Source: Bradyrhizobium sp. U87765 SZCCT0048
Lineage (GTDB): Bacteria > Pseudomonadota > Alphaproteobacteria > Rhizobiales > Xanthobacteraceae
Assembly (NCBI RefSeq): GCF_018131225.1
Contig: NZ_JAFCMM010000001.1
Coordinates: 2,046,001-2,110,000, forward strand
DNA: 64,000 nt
Direction: 5' to 3'
Under the pieces are notes generated by a model. It ran no database searches. It was not told the DNA's origin and was given only the letters and a program-made list of their open reading frames with translations. This document shows, in pieces, positions 51,613 through 60,163 of the stretch. Made by a program: the position numbers and the translations under genes. Each line of letters opens with the position of its first letter. Positions within the stretch are counted from its first letter, which is position 1.

Positions 51613-52971
51613 ATGACGATCGAGCCCGTTCAGGCGGACGCAAAGCCGAGCAACCTGGCCGAGGTTTGCATCATAGGTGCGGGCTCGTCAGGCGTCGCTG
51701 TTGGAAAAGCCTTGAGACAGCGTGGCATCGCGTTCGACTGCTTTGAAAAGGGCTCCGATATCGGCGGCATGTGGCGCTACGAGAACGACAACGGCCTATC
51801 CTCGGCATATGCCAGCTTGCATATCGACACAAGTCGCGACAACCTCGGCTATTCCGATTTTCCAATCTCAACAGAGCTGCCCGACTTTCTTTCACATCGA
51901 CAGTTTCTCGGATATCTCGAAGCCTACGCCGACGCTTTTGATGTTCGCCGGGCGATTACATTTCGTACGTCGGTCGAAAGCGTTGCCAAGCAAGCCGATG
52001 AGCGCTGGAGTGTTCGCCTCTCGACCGGCGAAGTCCGTCAGTATCAGTATGTCATTGTCGCGAGCGGTCATCTCTGGGATCCCAGGTTGCCACACTTTCC
52101 CGGCACATTCTCCGGTCGGGCGATCCACTCACACCACTATCGAACCGCGGAGCCTTACGACGGAAAGTCCGTTCTGGTGGTCGGGCTGGGCAATTCGGCG
52201 GTGGATATCGCTGTCGACCTTTGTCGCCGCGCGCGTGAGATCACGATATCCACGCGCCGCAGCGCGTGGATCATGCCGAAATATATGTTCGGCCGTCCAA
52301 CCGATCATTGGTCGGCGATGGTCTCGAAGAGCCTCCGATTGCCCACGCCCTGGGTCAGAAGGATCATGGCTTGGTTCGTTCGCGCCGTCACCGGCGACCA
52401 AAGCCGCTTTGGGCTTCCGAAACCATCGCATCCAATGTGGCGAGAGCACGCAACGCTGAGCCAAGAACTGCTTCCATATCTGGGGCACGGATGGATCGGC
52501 ATAAAGCCAAACATTCGCAAGCTCGATGGCCACGACGTCCAATTCGAGGACGGAACCACCAAGACATTTGATTCGATCATTTATGCGACTGGCTATCGCA
52601 CGAGCTTTCCGTTTCTAGATCCGCAATTATTCGATCCCGATGCGGATGCATCCGCGCTGTACCGACGTATGATGTCTGTGAAGCATAGCGGCCTGATTTT
52701 TGCCGGTCTCGTGCAGCCAGTCGGGCCGACAATTCCATTGGTCGAGGTTCAAGGGCGCTGGCTGGCCGCACTGCTGTCCGGAGAAATCGGTCTCCCGGAG
52801 CGAGCCGAACAGGTCCGTGAAATTCACGCGCATCGTGACTACCAGCGCAGGACGTATCTGGAAGCCGAGCGATACACACTGGAGGTCGACTACCGCACCT
52901 ATGTCGGGCAACTGACGCGCGACCTGAGCCAAATAACCACTGTCACAAACCGGCGCCCTCTGCCGCGATAA
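51613..52971 (+). CDS. Flavin-containing monooxygenase
   Basis: A 452-residue class B flavoprotein. FAD motif GAGSSG at 22-27, the FMO identifying sequence FSGRAIHSHHY at 165-175, NADPH motif GLGNSA at 190-195, and the FATGY-like YATGYRTSFPF near 330. It should oxygenate a nucleophilic heteroatom or, Baeyer-Villiger style, a ketone. Start is uncertain: ATG at 51613 is used, but TTG at 51601 or 51595 lies nearer to the GGGGAAAGGGAG site. Its neighbours are a decayed LysR gene and an MFS relic. Confidence 0.9.
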   Translation: MTIEPVQADAKPSNLAEVCIIGAGSSGVAVGKALRQRGIAFDCFEKGSDIGGMWRYENDNGLSSAYASLHIDTSRDNLGYSDFPISTELPDFLSHRQFLGYLEAYADAFDVRRAITFRTSVESVAKQADERWSVRLSTGEVRQYQYVIVASGHLWDPRLPHFPGTFSGRAIHSHHYRTAEPYDGKSVLVVGLGNSAVDIAVDLCRRAREITISTRRSAWIMPKYMFGRPTDHWSAMVSKSLRLPTPWVRRIMAWFVRAVTGDQSRFGLPKPSHPMWREHATLSQELLPYLGHGWIGIKPNIRKLDGHDVQFEDGTTKTFDSIIYATGYRTSFPFLDPQLFDPDADASALYRRMMSVKHSGLIFAGLVQPVGPTIPLVEVQGRWLAALLSGEIGLPERAEQVREIHAHRDYQRRTYLEAERYTLEVDYRTYVGQLTRDLSQITTVTNRRPLPR

Positions 52972-53022
52972 GCATGTCTCGGTATAGTTCAAAGAAAATA
53001 CACGCTTGGAAAGCAGGCAAGT

Positions 53023-53208
53023 TTCTGGGTCTCTGCGGGCATCGTCGGCCATACACTCTGGGCAAGCGCGGCATCGGCCACTCTCTATCCGATCTATGCA
53101 TCCGAATGGAAGCTGTCGACGTGCGTCGCGACTTCGATCTTTGCAATCTATTCCATCGTCGTTGTCGCAGTATTGATCGGCCTCGGCGATTTGTCCGACG
53201 ACATCGGC
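53023..53208 (+). pseudogene. MFS transporter relic (first two membrane segments)
   Basis: The frame at 53023 reads FWVSAGIVGHTLWASAASAT, then LYPIYASEWKLSTCVATSIF and IGLGDLSDDIG. LYPIY..EW and the GxLSDxIG loop are the start of drug/sugar MFS proteins (usual form SLSDHIGRR). No start codon or later segments remain; the frame passes straight into the upstream region of the next gene. Confidence 0.65.
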
Positions 53209-53268
53209 CACTGCGCATGGATGCTGGCTCAGCCTGTATCAACGCCCTACGAATCAAGGATCAAACAC

Positions 53269-53688
53269 ATGACTAGCCTCACTCGGGCATCCATATACGT
53301 CACGATCGCTACGTTTTTTGGATTTTTTATTATCGAGGCGGTTCTTTGGACTTACCCAATTGTGTATGGAACTCTATTGCCGCAGCTCAATCCTGGCATG
53401 GCCGTCGAGCCGGCAACGCAAGCCGTCGTCTTGAAAGCGCTATTCATCAACCAGGGCTTTTATAATCTAATGGCTGCGGCCGGTGGCGTGGCAGGGGTCT
53501 TGCTGCTCGACCGAGGCCAGACCGAAGCCGGTCTGGCTTTCATCGTGTTTTGCAGCATTTTTGCCGTTGTCGCCGCCGCGACTCTGCTTCTTTCTACTCA
53601 AGCCTATCTGCTCGGGTTCGTTCAACTTGTCTTCCCGGCGCTCACCTTGAGTACAATTGCCCTTCGGCATCGGAAAGCTGCGCTTTGA
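53269..53688 (+). CDS. DUF1304-family small membrane protein
   Basis: A 139-residue protein with four hydrophobic segments. The segment ALFINQGFYNLMAAAGGVAG matches the DUF1304 hallmark NQGxYNxxLAAG. ATG at 53269 has AAGGA upstream; the frame open before it belongs to the MFS relic. Function of the family is unknown; it is often found next to oxidoreductases. It may be co-transcribed with the monooxygenase (297-bp gap). Confidence 0.8.
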   Translation: MTSLTRASIYVTIATFFGFFIIEAVLWTYPIVYGTLLPQLNPGMAVEPATQAVVLKALFINQGFYNLMAAAGGVAGVLLLDRGQTEAGLAFIVFCSIFAVVAAATLLLSTQAYLLGFVQLVFPALTLSTIALRHRKAAL

Positions 53689-53712
53689 CGTATGTTCTTT
53701 CTTACTCTCGAT

Positions 53713-53805
53713 TGCCTGATTGAATCGCAGCATTCGGACACCCCGCGATTCCAAGAATGGGCGTTCGGCTTTGCGGTCGATGGCGTCATTCTCAGACTTA
53801 TCGCC
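53713..53805 (-). pseudogene. Possible DUF559-type endonuclease-like relic
   Basis: About 30 codons on the reverse strand read DRKAERPFLESRGVRMLRFN, similar to the FLESRGxRVLRFxN end of DUF559/very-short-patch-like proteins. Nothing else of the domain is found. Weak. Confidence 0.3.
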
Positions 53806-53878
53806 GGTTCTATGAGTCAGTCTTGATGTGACACCGGACAAATATGTCTGCGAGTCCGGAGTGTCGGCGATATGCCGT

Positions 53879-54784
53879 CTATCGCCATCGCTCGCGGCGC
53901 CACCGCCCGGGGCTATTGCCCTCAACCCGCGAGAAGACGCGGGTAAAATGGCTCTGATCGACGAAGCCGCAAGTGGACGCGATGTCCGTCAGCTCCCAGT
54001 CTACCATCTGGAGTAGTTCTTTTGCCTTGTCGACACGCCGTTTCATCAGCCATTGGTGCGGCGGCATGCCGGTCGACTGCTTGAAAGCGCGCGCAAAGTA
54101 GCGCGCCGAGAGGCCGCATTCCTTCGAAAGCTGGTCGATCGAGATATCGTCGCTTAAATTTGCATCGATGAAATCGGCGATACGCCGCATCTGCCACGCC
54201 GCCAATCCGCGCGGGCTCTGCTGAAGGGCCGATATGCTGCCATAGGCTCGGACAATATGGCTGTGAAACGCCAAGGCGGCGTAGTCCGCGAATAGCGAAT
54301 TGCCCTCGCCCGGCCGCTCCATGGTTGCGACGATCGCCTGAGCCAGGCCATACAGCACCATGTCACGACTGCCGAATTCCGCTGAGCGAAGACCGCCTAC
54401 CGCCCGAAGCCCCTGATCAAAAGCAAGCTCGTCCAGCGACTTTCGTGGAATGAAGAACCGAAGACTGTCGAACGGATTGTTCAACCCGACCGTCGGATTG
54501 TTGTTGAGATCGAATAGAAAGGCGTCCCCCGGGGAAGCAGGGTTATGCGCGAGGCGCTTACCGGCGGTCCACAATCCAGAGAAAAAGGGCAGCTTCAAGG
54601 GGACTTGAAACGTAAAGGCATCTTCGGGTGGCACCGACATCGAGCGGCCGTGCATCGCTTGAGTACTCCGCAACCGCGAAAACATGATCGGAGCGGACGA
54701 AACCGTCTTCGCAATCAGGGTTGTCGGACGCTCGACATGGAATCTCCTGGCGAGCATTTCTTCAATCGATTCAGGCTGCTGCAT
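53879..54784 (-). CDS. AraC-family transcriptional regulator
   Basis: A 301-residue regulator. The ATG at 54784 (MQQPESIEEM) has AGGAGG about 7 nt upstream; the longer frame to 54973 is not supported. Residues to about 190 are an AraC_binding_2-like sensing domain. The C-terminal DNA-binding domain has two HTH units: ISIDQLSKECGLSARYFARA with FKQSTGMPPHQWLMKRRVDKA, and LTDIASTCGFVDQSHFTRVF. It probably controls nearby oxidoreductase genes. Confidence 0.92.
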   Translation of the reverse strand: MQQPESIEEMLARRFHVERPTTLIAKTVSSAPIMFSRLRSTQAMHGRSMSVPPEDAFTFQVPLKLPFFSGLWTAGKRLAHNPASPGDAFLFDLNNNPTVGLNNPFDSLRFFIPRKSLDELAFDQGLRAVGGLRSAEFGSRDMVLYGLAQAIVATMERPGEGNSLFADYAALAFHSHIVRAYGSISALQQSPRGLAAWQMRRIADFIDANLSDDISIDQLSKECGLSARYFARAFKQSTGMPPHQWLMKRRVDKAKELLQMVDWELTDIASTCGFVDQSHFTRVFSRVEGNSPGRWRRERWR

Positions 54785-55110
54785 CCACACCCCTCCTGGC
54801 GGAGCCGAGCAAGAAAATATAGTGGCATCCGGCTCCCCTGCCCTGCCGGCCAGTGCCCAAAGTCCAGCCATTGGGGGGCACGCTCGCGGAGCTGAGAACC
54901 TAGCTCGCCCGGTGCCAGGGCCATTTTGTTCAATGTAGGCTCGTTTTTTAAAATATTCTAGGCTGGCGGGCACGTATCTCTACGGCAACGCTGGCTGCGC
55001 CAGCCCTCGCAGGCATCGAGAGGGTCGTCCAGCTCAATTCAACCGCCCGGGACGACATCCCGATTCTCTCGGAGTCGGTGGCTCGTCCCGCTCGAGATCG
55101 GAGGCGAAAC

Positions 55111-56100
55111 TTGGACAGTCTCAGCGCTCTGGCTACCTTTGTCCGCACAGCCGAAGCCGGGAATTTCACCTTGGCCGGCCAGCAACTGGGCTTATCATCG
55201 TCCGCGATCGGCAAGGCGATTGCGAGGCTGGAGGAGCGGCTGGGAGTGCGCCTCTTCAATCGAAATACCCGCGCTATCACTTTGACTCAGGAAGGTGAGC
55301 TATTCCTCCAGAGTTGCCGGAGGATCATTTCGGAAATCAAATCGATCGAGCAGGAGTTCGTGCGCGGCAAGTCTGCCCCGGAAGGGAAGCTGCGGATTAG
55401 CTTGCCGATGGTCGGTGCTTTCATGACTCCCGTCATCAGTCTGTTCATGCGACAATATCCGGATATCGAGCTCGATCTGGATTTTTGTGACGAACCAAGC
55501 GACCTGATCGGAGGCAGCTACGATGCGGCGATCCAGATCGAGGAGCCGGAAGATTCCCGGCTGATGTCCCGCAGTCTCGGAACCCTTCGCTCCGTAATCG
55601 TGGGTTCGCCCGACTATTTGGCTCGCATGGGCGTTCCGAGGACGGCGGCCGATCTGGCGACCCATGATTGCCTCCACTACAAACCCGCTGGGAAAGGAAA
55701 ACCAAAGCGTTGGCCACTACGGTCGGGCGATCACGAAGCGGCTTTGCCAACAAAGGCGACCGTTACCGCTATTACGCCTTTGATCAGGTTGGTCAGGCTC
55801 GGGCACGGCATCGCCTGCCTGCCGCTTTTCACAGTCCAGCGGGAGATCCAGGAAGGATGCCTGGTTCGTATTCTCGACAATCAAATTCGCACTTCAGAGA
55901 CCGTTCGTATCACATGGCCTTCGAGCCGATTCATGCCGCCCAAACTCCGCGTATTCATCGATTTCCTCGCGGAGAACTTGCCTTCGATGATCAGCGACGA
56001 AGAGAGCAACAGGTTGGCGGAGTGCACGAGCGTATCGCGCGACGACGAGCCGCCTGAAGCCGTTGCATTCTGGGGCGACCGCCTCGACGAGGTTGCGTGA
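55111..56100 (+). CDS. LysR-family transcriptional regulator
   Basis: A 329-residue regulator. The TTG at 55111 is chosen for the GGAGG 6 nt upstream and because LysR similarity starts right after (LSALATFVRTAEAGNFTLAG). HTH: QQLGLSSSAIGKAIARLEER; then the substrate-binding domain with PEGKLRISLPMVG and ADLATHDCLHY. The tail beyond 290 is longer than usual. Convergent with the YqjM-like gene; probably regulates the flavin/ene-reductase genes to the right or the AraC side. Confidence 0.92.
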   Translation: MDSLSALATFVRTAEAGNFTLAGQQLGLSSSAIGKAIARLEERLGVRLFNRNTRAITLTQEGELFLQSCRRIISEIKSIEQEFVRGKSAPEGKLRISLPMVGAFMTPVISLFMRQYPDIELDLDFCDEPSDLIGGSYDAAIQIEEPEDSRLMSRSLGTLRSVIVGSPDYLARMGVPRTAADLATHDCLHYKPAGKGKPKRWPLRSGDHEAALPTKATVTAITPLIRLVRLGHGIACLPLFTVQREIQEGCLVRILDNQIRTSETVRITWPSSRFMPPKLRVFIDFLAENLPSMISDEESNRLAECTSVSRDDEPPEAVAFWGDRLDEVA

Positions 56101-56162
56101 CGGTTTTCTTCGTCGCAATTTTCCGTCCGCTTCGCACGCGCGCTCGCGAACGGTTCTACCCG

Positions 56163-57275
56163 TCAGCGCAGCCCAGAGTTCACGTCGCCGAATAGATCGT
56201 GGTGCCCGTGCGGTGTTGCGCGCCAGTAGGGGGGCGGCGCCTGCACCTTTGCGCCGAGCTCAGCGGCCGCATGCCAGCCCCAGCGGGGATCGTAAAGCAT
56301 CGCCCGCGCGAGCGCGACGAGATCGGCCGTGCCGCTGGCGACGATCTCCTCGGCCTGACGCGGCTCCGTGATCAGGCCAACGGCGATGGTGTTGACCTCC
56401 GCGCCTTTCTTGACGCCCTCCGCAAAGGGAAGCTGATAGCCAGGAGCTGCCTTGATCTTTTGTAGCGGAGATATCCCGCCGGAGGACGCTGTCACCCAGT
56501 CGGCGCCCCGCTTCTTCAACTCCCTCGCGTACTCGACTGTTTGTGCAAGGTCCCAACCGTTTTCCATCCAGTCGGTGGCGGATACCTTGACGCCGACCGG
56601 CTTACCGGCAGGAAAGGCCTCACGCACTGCCTCGAAAATCTCGAGGGGAAAGCGCATGCGGTTGGCCAAAGAGCCACCGTATTCGTCGGTTCGCTGATTG
56701 GAAACTGGCGAGAGAAACTCGTGGACCAGATAACCATGTGCGCCATGGATCTCGACGCCATCGAATCCGAGTCGGGCCGCCCGCTTTGTCGCCTCGACAA
56801 AGGCGCTGCGAACCCTCTTCATTCCGGCGGAATCGAGTTCGCGAGGCCTTGCCTCTCCGGGCTTGTGTTCCAGCGCTGAAGGCGCTTCCGTCGCCCAACC
56901 ACCGTCGGAAACAGAGATCTGCTCGCCACCCCGCCAAGGCACATGGCTCGACGCCTTGCGGCCGGCATGCGCGAGCTGAACCGTAACGGCGGCTTTTGAA
57001 TACTTCCTGATAGCGGCCAAGACGGGCACAAAAGATGCTTCGGTTTTGTCGTCCCAAAGACCGAGATCGCCTGGCGTAATGCGGCCTTCAGGCGTGACAG
57101 CGGTACCTTCGGTGCAAAGCATGCCTGCGCCGGAAATAGACAGACCCAACAAATGAGCCAGATGCCAGCTGTTGAGTTCGCCGTCTTCAGCCGAATACTG
57201 GCACATCGGCGATACGACGATGCGGTTGGACAGGGTGATCTCGCGCAGTTTCAAAGGTGAGAACAGGACGCTCAT
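56163..57275 (-). CDS. YqjM-like NADH:flavin oxidoreductase (OYE family)
   Basis: A 370-residue FMN ene-reductase. MCQYSAEDG contains the Cys and Tyr diagnostic of thermophilic-like/YqjM OYEs; VQLAHAGRKAS, GFDGVEIHGAHGYLVHEFLSP and SNQRTDEYGGS give substrate and FMN contacts, and the end has YWRA, part of the trans-acting loop. It reduces activated C=C bonds such as those of enones. Same direction as the EthD, NTF2 and flavin-reductase genes, so a small operon is likely. Confidence 0.93.
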   Translation of the reverse strand: MSVLFSPLKLREITLSNRIVVSPMCQYSAEDGELNSWHLAHLLGLSISGAGMLCTEGTAVTPEGRITPGDLGLWDDKTEASFVPVLAAIRKYSKAAVTVQLAHAGRKASSHVPWRGGEQISVSDGGWATEAPSALEHKPGEARPRELDSAGMKRVRSAFVEATKRAARLGFDGVEIHGAHGYLVHEFLSPVSNQRTDEYGGSLANRMRFPLEIFEAVREAFPAGKPVGVKVSATDWMENGWDLAQTVEYARELKKRGADWVTASSGGISPLQKIKAAPGYQLPFAEGVKKGAEVNTIAVGLITEPRQAEEIVASGTADLVALARAMLYDPRWGWHAAAELGAKVQAPPPYWRATPHGHHDLFGDVNSGLR

Positions 57276-57302
57276 CTGGATGCCTTCAAATGTTATTGAA
57301 AA

Positions 57303-58196
57303 TTACGAAGCGCCCTGAACGAACAGTTTGTTCACCTTGGCGCTGAGTTGGTTCGCCGCACCGACGGCGTCGATGAGTTCGGCCTGACTGCTGCCGCGAA
57401 GCCCCGCCGGCGTCGGTACGCCGTCGCGAACATAAGTATAGACGCCGGTGACAAGATAAGCGCCGATGGATTGGACATGCCGCGATTGACGAGCAAACGC
57501 TTTTTGAAAAGCAGACTCCGAGAAGAATTCGCGAGCAACCCTCGCGTTTTCGAACGCAATTTCCATGACCGCAAGATTGAGCCGATCCTCCCCGACGATG
57601 TGGTCGACGTTCGGGGATGGCGGCGCCGGATGGGCGTTACTATACGGCTCCGGCAAATGCAGTTTCAGCTTCTGCACCGCGCTACTGGCCGCGAACTCCG
57701 CACCGAAACCAACGAGCCAGTCGGCCGAGTCATTTCCCGGAACGCGGTTCATATAGACATGGACTCGATGAAGACGTTCGGCGCCATTCCGGATGCCGTC
57801 TTCGTCACGGTCGACCAAAGTCTTGGCGCCGTGAGGCATGTTGTAGGCTACGGCTTCACCGATGAAATTGGCCTCATCCTCGTACAGAATTGATCCCGCT
57901 TCGGCGAACAATGCCTGGTCGGCCTCCGTCGCGAATCCGATCTCGGCAGCGCCGTCCAGCGTAGCGGCGATCTCGCGTACGCCATCCGCCACCGGCCAGA
58001 GGTTAGCACGATGATCGCGATCGAAGTGTTGCTGAGCATAGTAACCGAGGCCGGGAAGACGCGCACAAAGCGGCCCGTGGACGTCCCGCCAATATTTCGC
58101 GAACAGGTCCTGCGGCAGACCATCGCGGCGGCGTACAGAGGCGTAGGTGTGCTGTCGTACCATCTTGTCGCGGCTCGCGTAATCCATAGCGGTCAT
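57303..58196 (-). CDS. EthD-domain protein, two dimeric alpha/beta-barrel units
   Basis: A 297-residue protein. MVRQHTYASVRRRDGLPQDL and FAKYWRDVHGPLCARLPGLG match the EthD domain; a second, more divergent ferredoxin-like unit covers about 150-260. EthD proteins accompany ether and alkane oxygenases or act as decarboxylase/cyclase-like enzymes. ATG at 58196 has AAGGAA upstream. It follows the NTF2-like gene closely (17-bp gap). Confidence 0.82.
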   Translation of the reverse strand: MTAMDYASRDKMVRQHTYASVRRRDGLPQDLFAKYWRDVHGPLCARLPGLGYYAQQHFDRDHRANLWPVADGVREIAATLDGAAEIGFATEADQALFAEAGSILYEDEANFIGEAVAYNMPHGAKTLVDRDEDGIRNGAERLHRVHVYMNRVPGNDSADWLVGFGAEFAASSAVQKLKLHLPEPYSNAHPAPPSPNVDHIVGEDRLNLAVMEIAFENARVAREFFSESAFQKAFARQSRHVQSIGAYLVTGVYTYVRDGVPTPAGLRGSSQAELIDAVGAANQLSAKVNKLFVQGAS

Positions 58197-58213
58197 TTGC
58201 TTGTTTCCTTCGG

Positions 58214-58624
58214 TCAGAGCGCGGGCAGACCCAGCTTCTTGAGGAGAATTCCGGGTTCGTAATACGCGACGCGAAGTTTCACGGCTTTGCTGTCGAACAG
58301 ATCCCAATGCTCAGAAATAAGGATCGAATCGTCCGTTCCTTTCACCCCTATTTCAATGAACGCGACGACGTGGTTTTGCTCGGCAGTTAGGCTGTCGAAT
58401 TTTAGGCGACCAAAATCCAGGCTGCGCGCGACTTGCGGGATCACCCAGGTGATGTAGCGCGTCTTGTCGGAGCGTCCGCCCCAAGGCAGGTAGTCCGGCA
58501 CGAAAACCTCGAAACGATCGGACAGCTGGCTCGCGAAGCCTGCTAGGTCATGCCTTCCGCCGCCTTCGTAGAAGGACCGTACGATCGCGCGATTGGCTTC
58601 AGTCACACCTTCGGCGATGGCCAT
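58214..58624 (-). CDS. NTF2/SnoaL-like protein
   Basis: A 136-residue cone-fold protein: ANRAIVRSFYEGGGRHDLAGF, then EVFVPDYLPWGG and a closing EHWDLFDSKAVKLRVAYYEP. ATG at 58624 follows GGAG. No catalytic residues assigned. In operon with the EthD and YqjM-like genes. Confidence 0.8.
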   Translation of the reverse strand: MAIAEGVTEANRAIVRSFYEGGGRHDLAGFASQLSDRFEVFVPDYLPWGGRSDKTRYITWVIPQVARSLDFGRLKFDSLTAEQNHVVAFIEIGVKGTDDSILISEHWDLFDSKAVKLRVAYYEPGILLKKLGLPAL

Positions 58625-58818
58625 GCCGCTTCGCTCCAAACTAGTCTTTGTATCGTCGTCGCTCTCCGGACGTATCGCCGCCGCCCGATAACCTGGGGCT
58701 ATATTAGTCTGCTACGGACCCAGGAAAAACCGTTTAGCAGTTCGAACAGCACGGACGCCGTGGTCCGCAATGCCCGCGGAAGTATCGCCCGTTCTGTCGA
58801 TCAGGCTTCCGCCGCTTT

Positions 58819-59448
58819 TCAGGAAGAAACCTTCCAACTATCTAGCGGAATGCTGTGCAAGGAAATGACATCGGTAGTGCGCGTGTAGGAGTTTGCCGCA
58901 GTGCGGCCTACTAACTGCAACCGCGTCGTGTCAATCCACCCCCGTTCGGCGTCGATCACCGCATCGTCTCGCACGTGCATCGCCAGCACCTCGCCGAGCA
59001 CCATTGATCGCATCTTGCCAAGCGCGATGATGTCCATCACCGAGCATTCCAGCGACACGTGGCTTTCTGCGATGCGCGGCGTCTTGATATGCAGCGACGG
59101 AACCGTATGGAGGTTCGCCTCACTCAGTTCGCTGACGTTGGGTGGAAAATCGATCGCGGTGACATTCATCTTCGCGAGATTTTCTTCGCTGACAAGATTG
59201 ACCACGAATTCGCGCTGACCCCGAATATTGCGCCCCGTATCCTTCTGATCTTCGAGGGAGCGGTTCAAGATTGAGAAAGCTACCACGGGCGGATCCTCGC
59301 CGAAAACATTAAAGTATGAGAACGGCGCGACGTTGACGCGGTCGTCGCTCCCGAGCGACGACACCCAGGCGATCGGCCGCGGCACAATGGTCGCGCCAAG
59401 AAGTTTGTAGCGCTGCTGCGCATTCAGTGTCGTAAAGTCAAACTGCAT
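58819..59448 (-). CDS. Flavin reductase-like domain protein
   Basis: A 209-residue FMN-binding split-barrel protein: LLGATIVPRPIAWVSSLGSDDRVNVAPFSYFN is characteristic (read in two parts, PRPIAWVSSLG and NVAPFSYFNVF), with DTGRNIRGQREFVVNLVSE and HVSLECSV. Members supply reduced flavin or act as oxygenase partners. GGAGTAGACC precedes the ATG. It probably heads the operon running left to the YqjM-like gene (195-bp gap to the NTF2 gene). Confidence 0.9.
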   Translation of the reverse strand: MQFDFTTLNAQQRYKLLGATIVPRPIAWVSSLGSDDRVNVAPFSYFNVFGEDPPVVAFSILNRSLEDQKDTGRNIRGQREFVVNLVSEENLAKMNVTAIDFPPNVSELSEANLHTVPSLHIKTPRIAESHVSLECSVMDIIALGKMRSMVLGEVLAMHVRDDAVIDAERGWIDTTRLQLVGRTAANSYTRTTDVISLHSIPLDSWKVSS

Positions 59449-59659
59449 GGTCTACTCCAGAGGTCTGAACGATCATTCCAGCCAGATGATGTGAAAATCG
59501 ATCAGGAAAAGCTGACTTTTTTTCCGAACACTCCGGACAACGCCGTCTCTTTGCTGGTGATCGTCTAAAAAGTCCCAAATGTCCGGAACGAAGCGGCTCT
59601 TATCCCGAGTGAATCAGACCTTAGCTGCTTGCTACAATTGGCGAGCAAGGAGACCACCG

Positions 59660-60163
59660 ATGCCTTCCCTATTCGATCCCATCCAGCTAGGCACGATCAG
59701 CGCTCCAAACCGAATCCTGATGGCCCCCCTCACCCGGGCTCGTAACACCCGCGATCACGTCGGGGATCGGCGGGGCGTCAACGACAGTCATCCGGAGACT
59801 CTTTTCGAAGCCGTCGCTCGCAGCCTATCCGGACTCGGTATCGCGTTCCTCGACGTTCGCGAGCCCGGCTACGATGGAACATTTGGACGGGCAGATCGGC
59901 CGCCGATTGCACCTCTGATCTGCAAGGCATTCGGGGGGCCGCTGGTGCTCAACACCGACTACGATCAAGCCAAGGCGTAAGCGGCACTTGACAGCGGACA
60001 GGCCGACGCAATCGGCTTTGGCAGGCTCTTTCTAGCCAATCCGGACCTTCCGCGCCGCTTCGCAAACCATCTGCCGCTGATGCCGGACGACATGAGCACC
60101 TGGTACACCCAGGACGAAAAAGGATATCTCGACTATCCGGTCGCTCAAGCGGCGTTGGCCTGA
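59660..60163 (+). pseudogene. NemA-like OYE, internally deleted and with a stop codon
   Basis: AAGGAGA precedes ATG 59660. The N-terminus MPSLFDPIQLGTISAPNRIL then MAPLTRARNTRDHV is that of N-ethylmaleimide reductase-type OYEs. Then the protein jumps directly to the C-terminal part (DSHPETLFEAVARSLSGLGI, FGGPLVLNTDYDQAKA), so about half of the barrel is missing. A TAA at 59978-59980 interrupts the frame, which resumes with DSGQADAIGFGRLFLANPDL to the natural end at 60163. Confidence 0.88.

Noticed and set aside
59559..59577. GATCGTCTAAAAAGTCC as an operator in the right-hand region
   Set aside because: Left half matches, but the right half lacks GGAC; probably chance.
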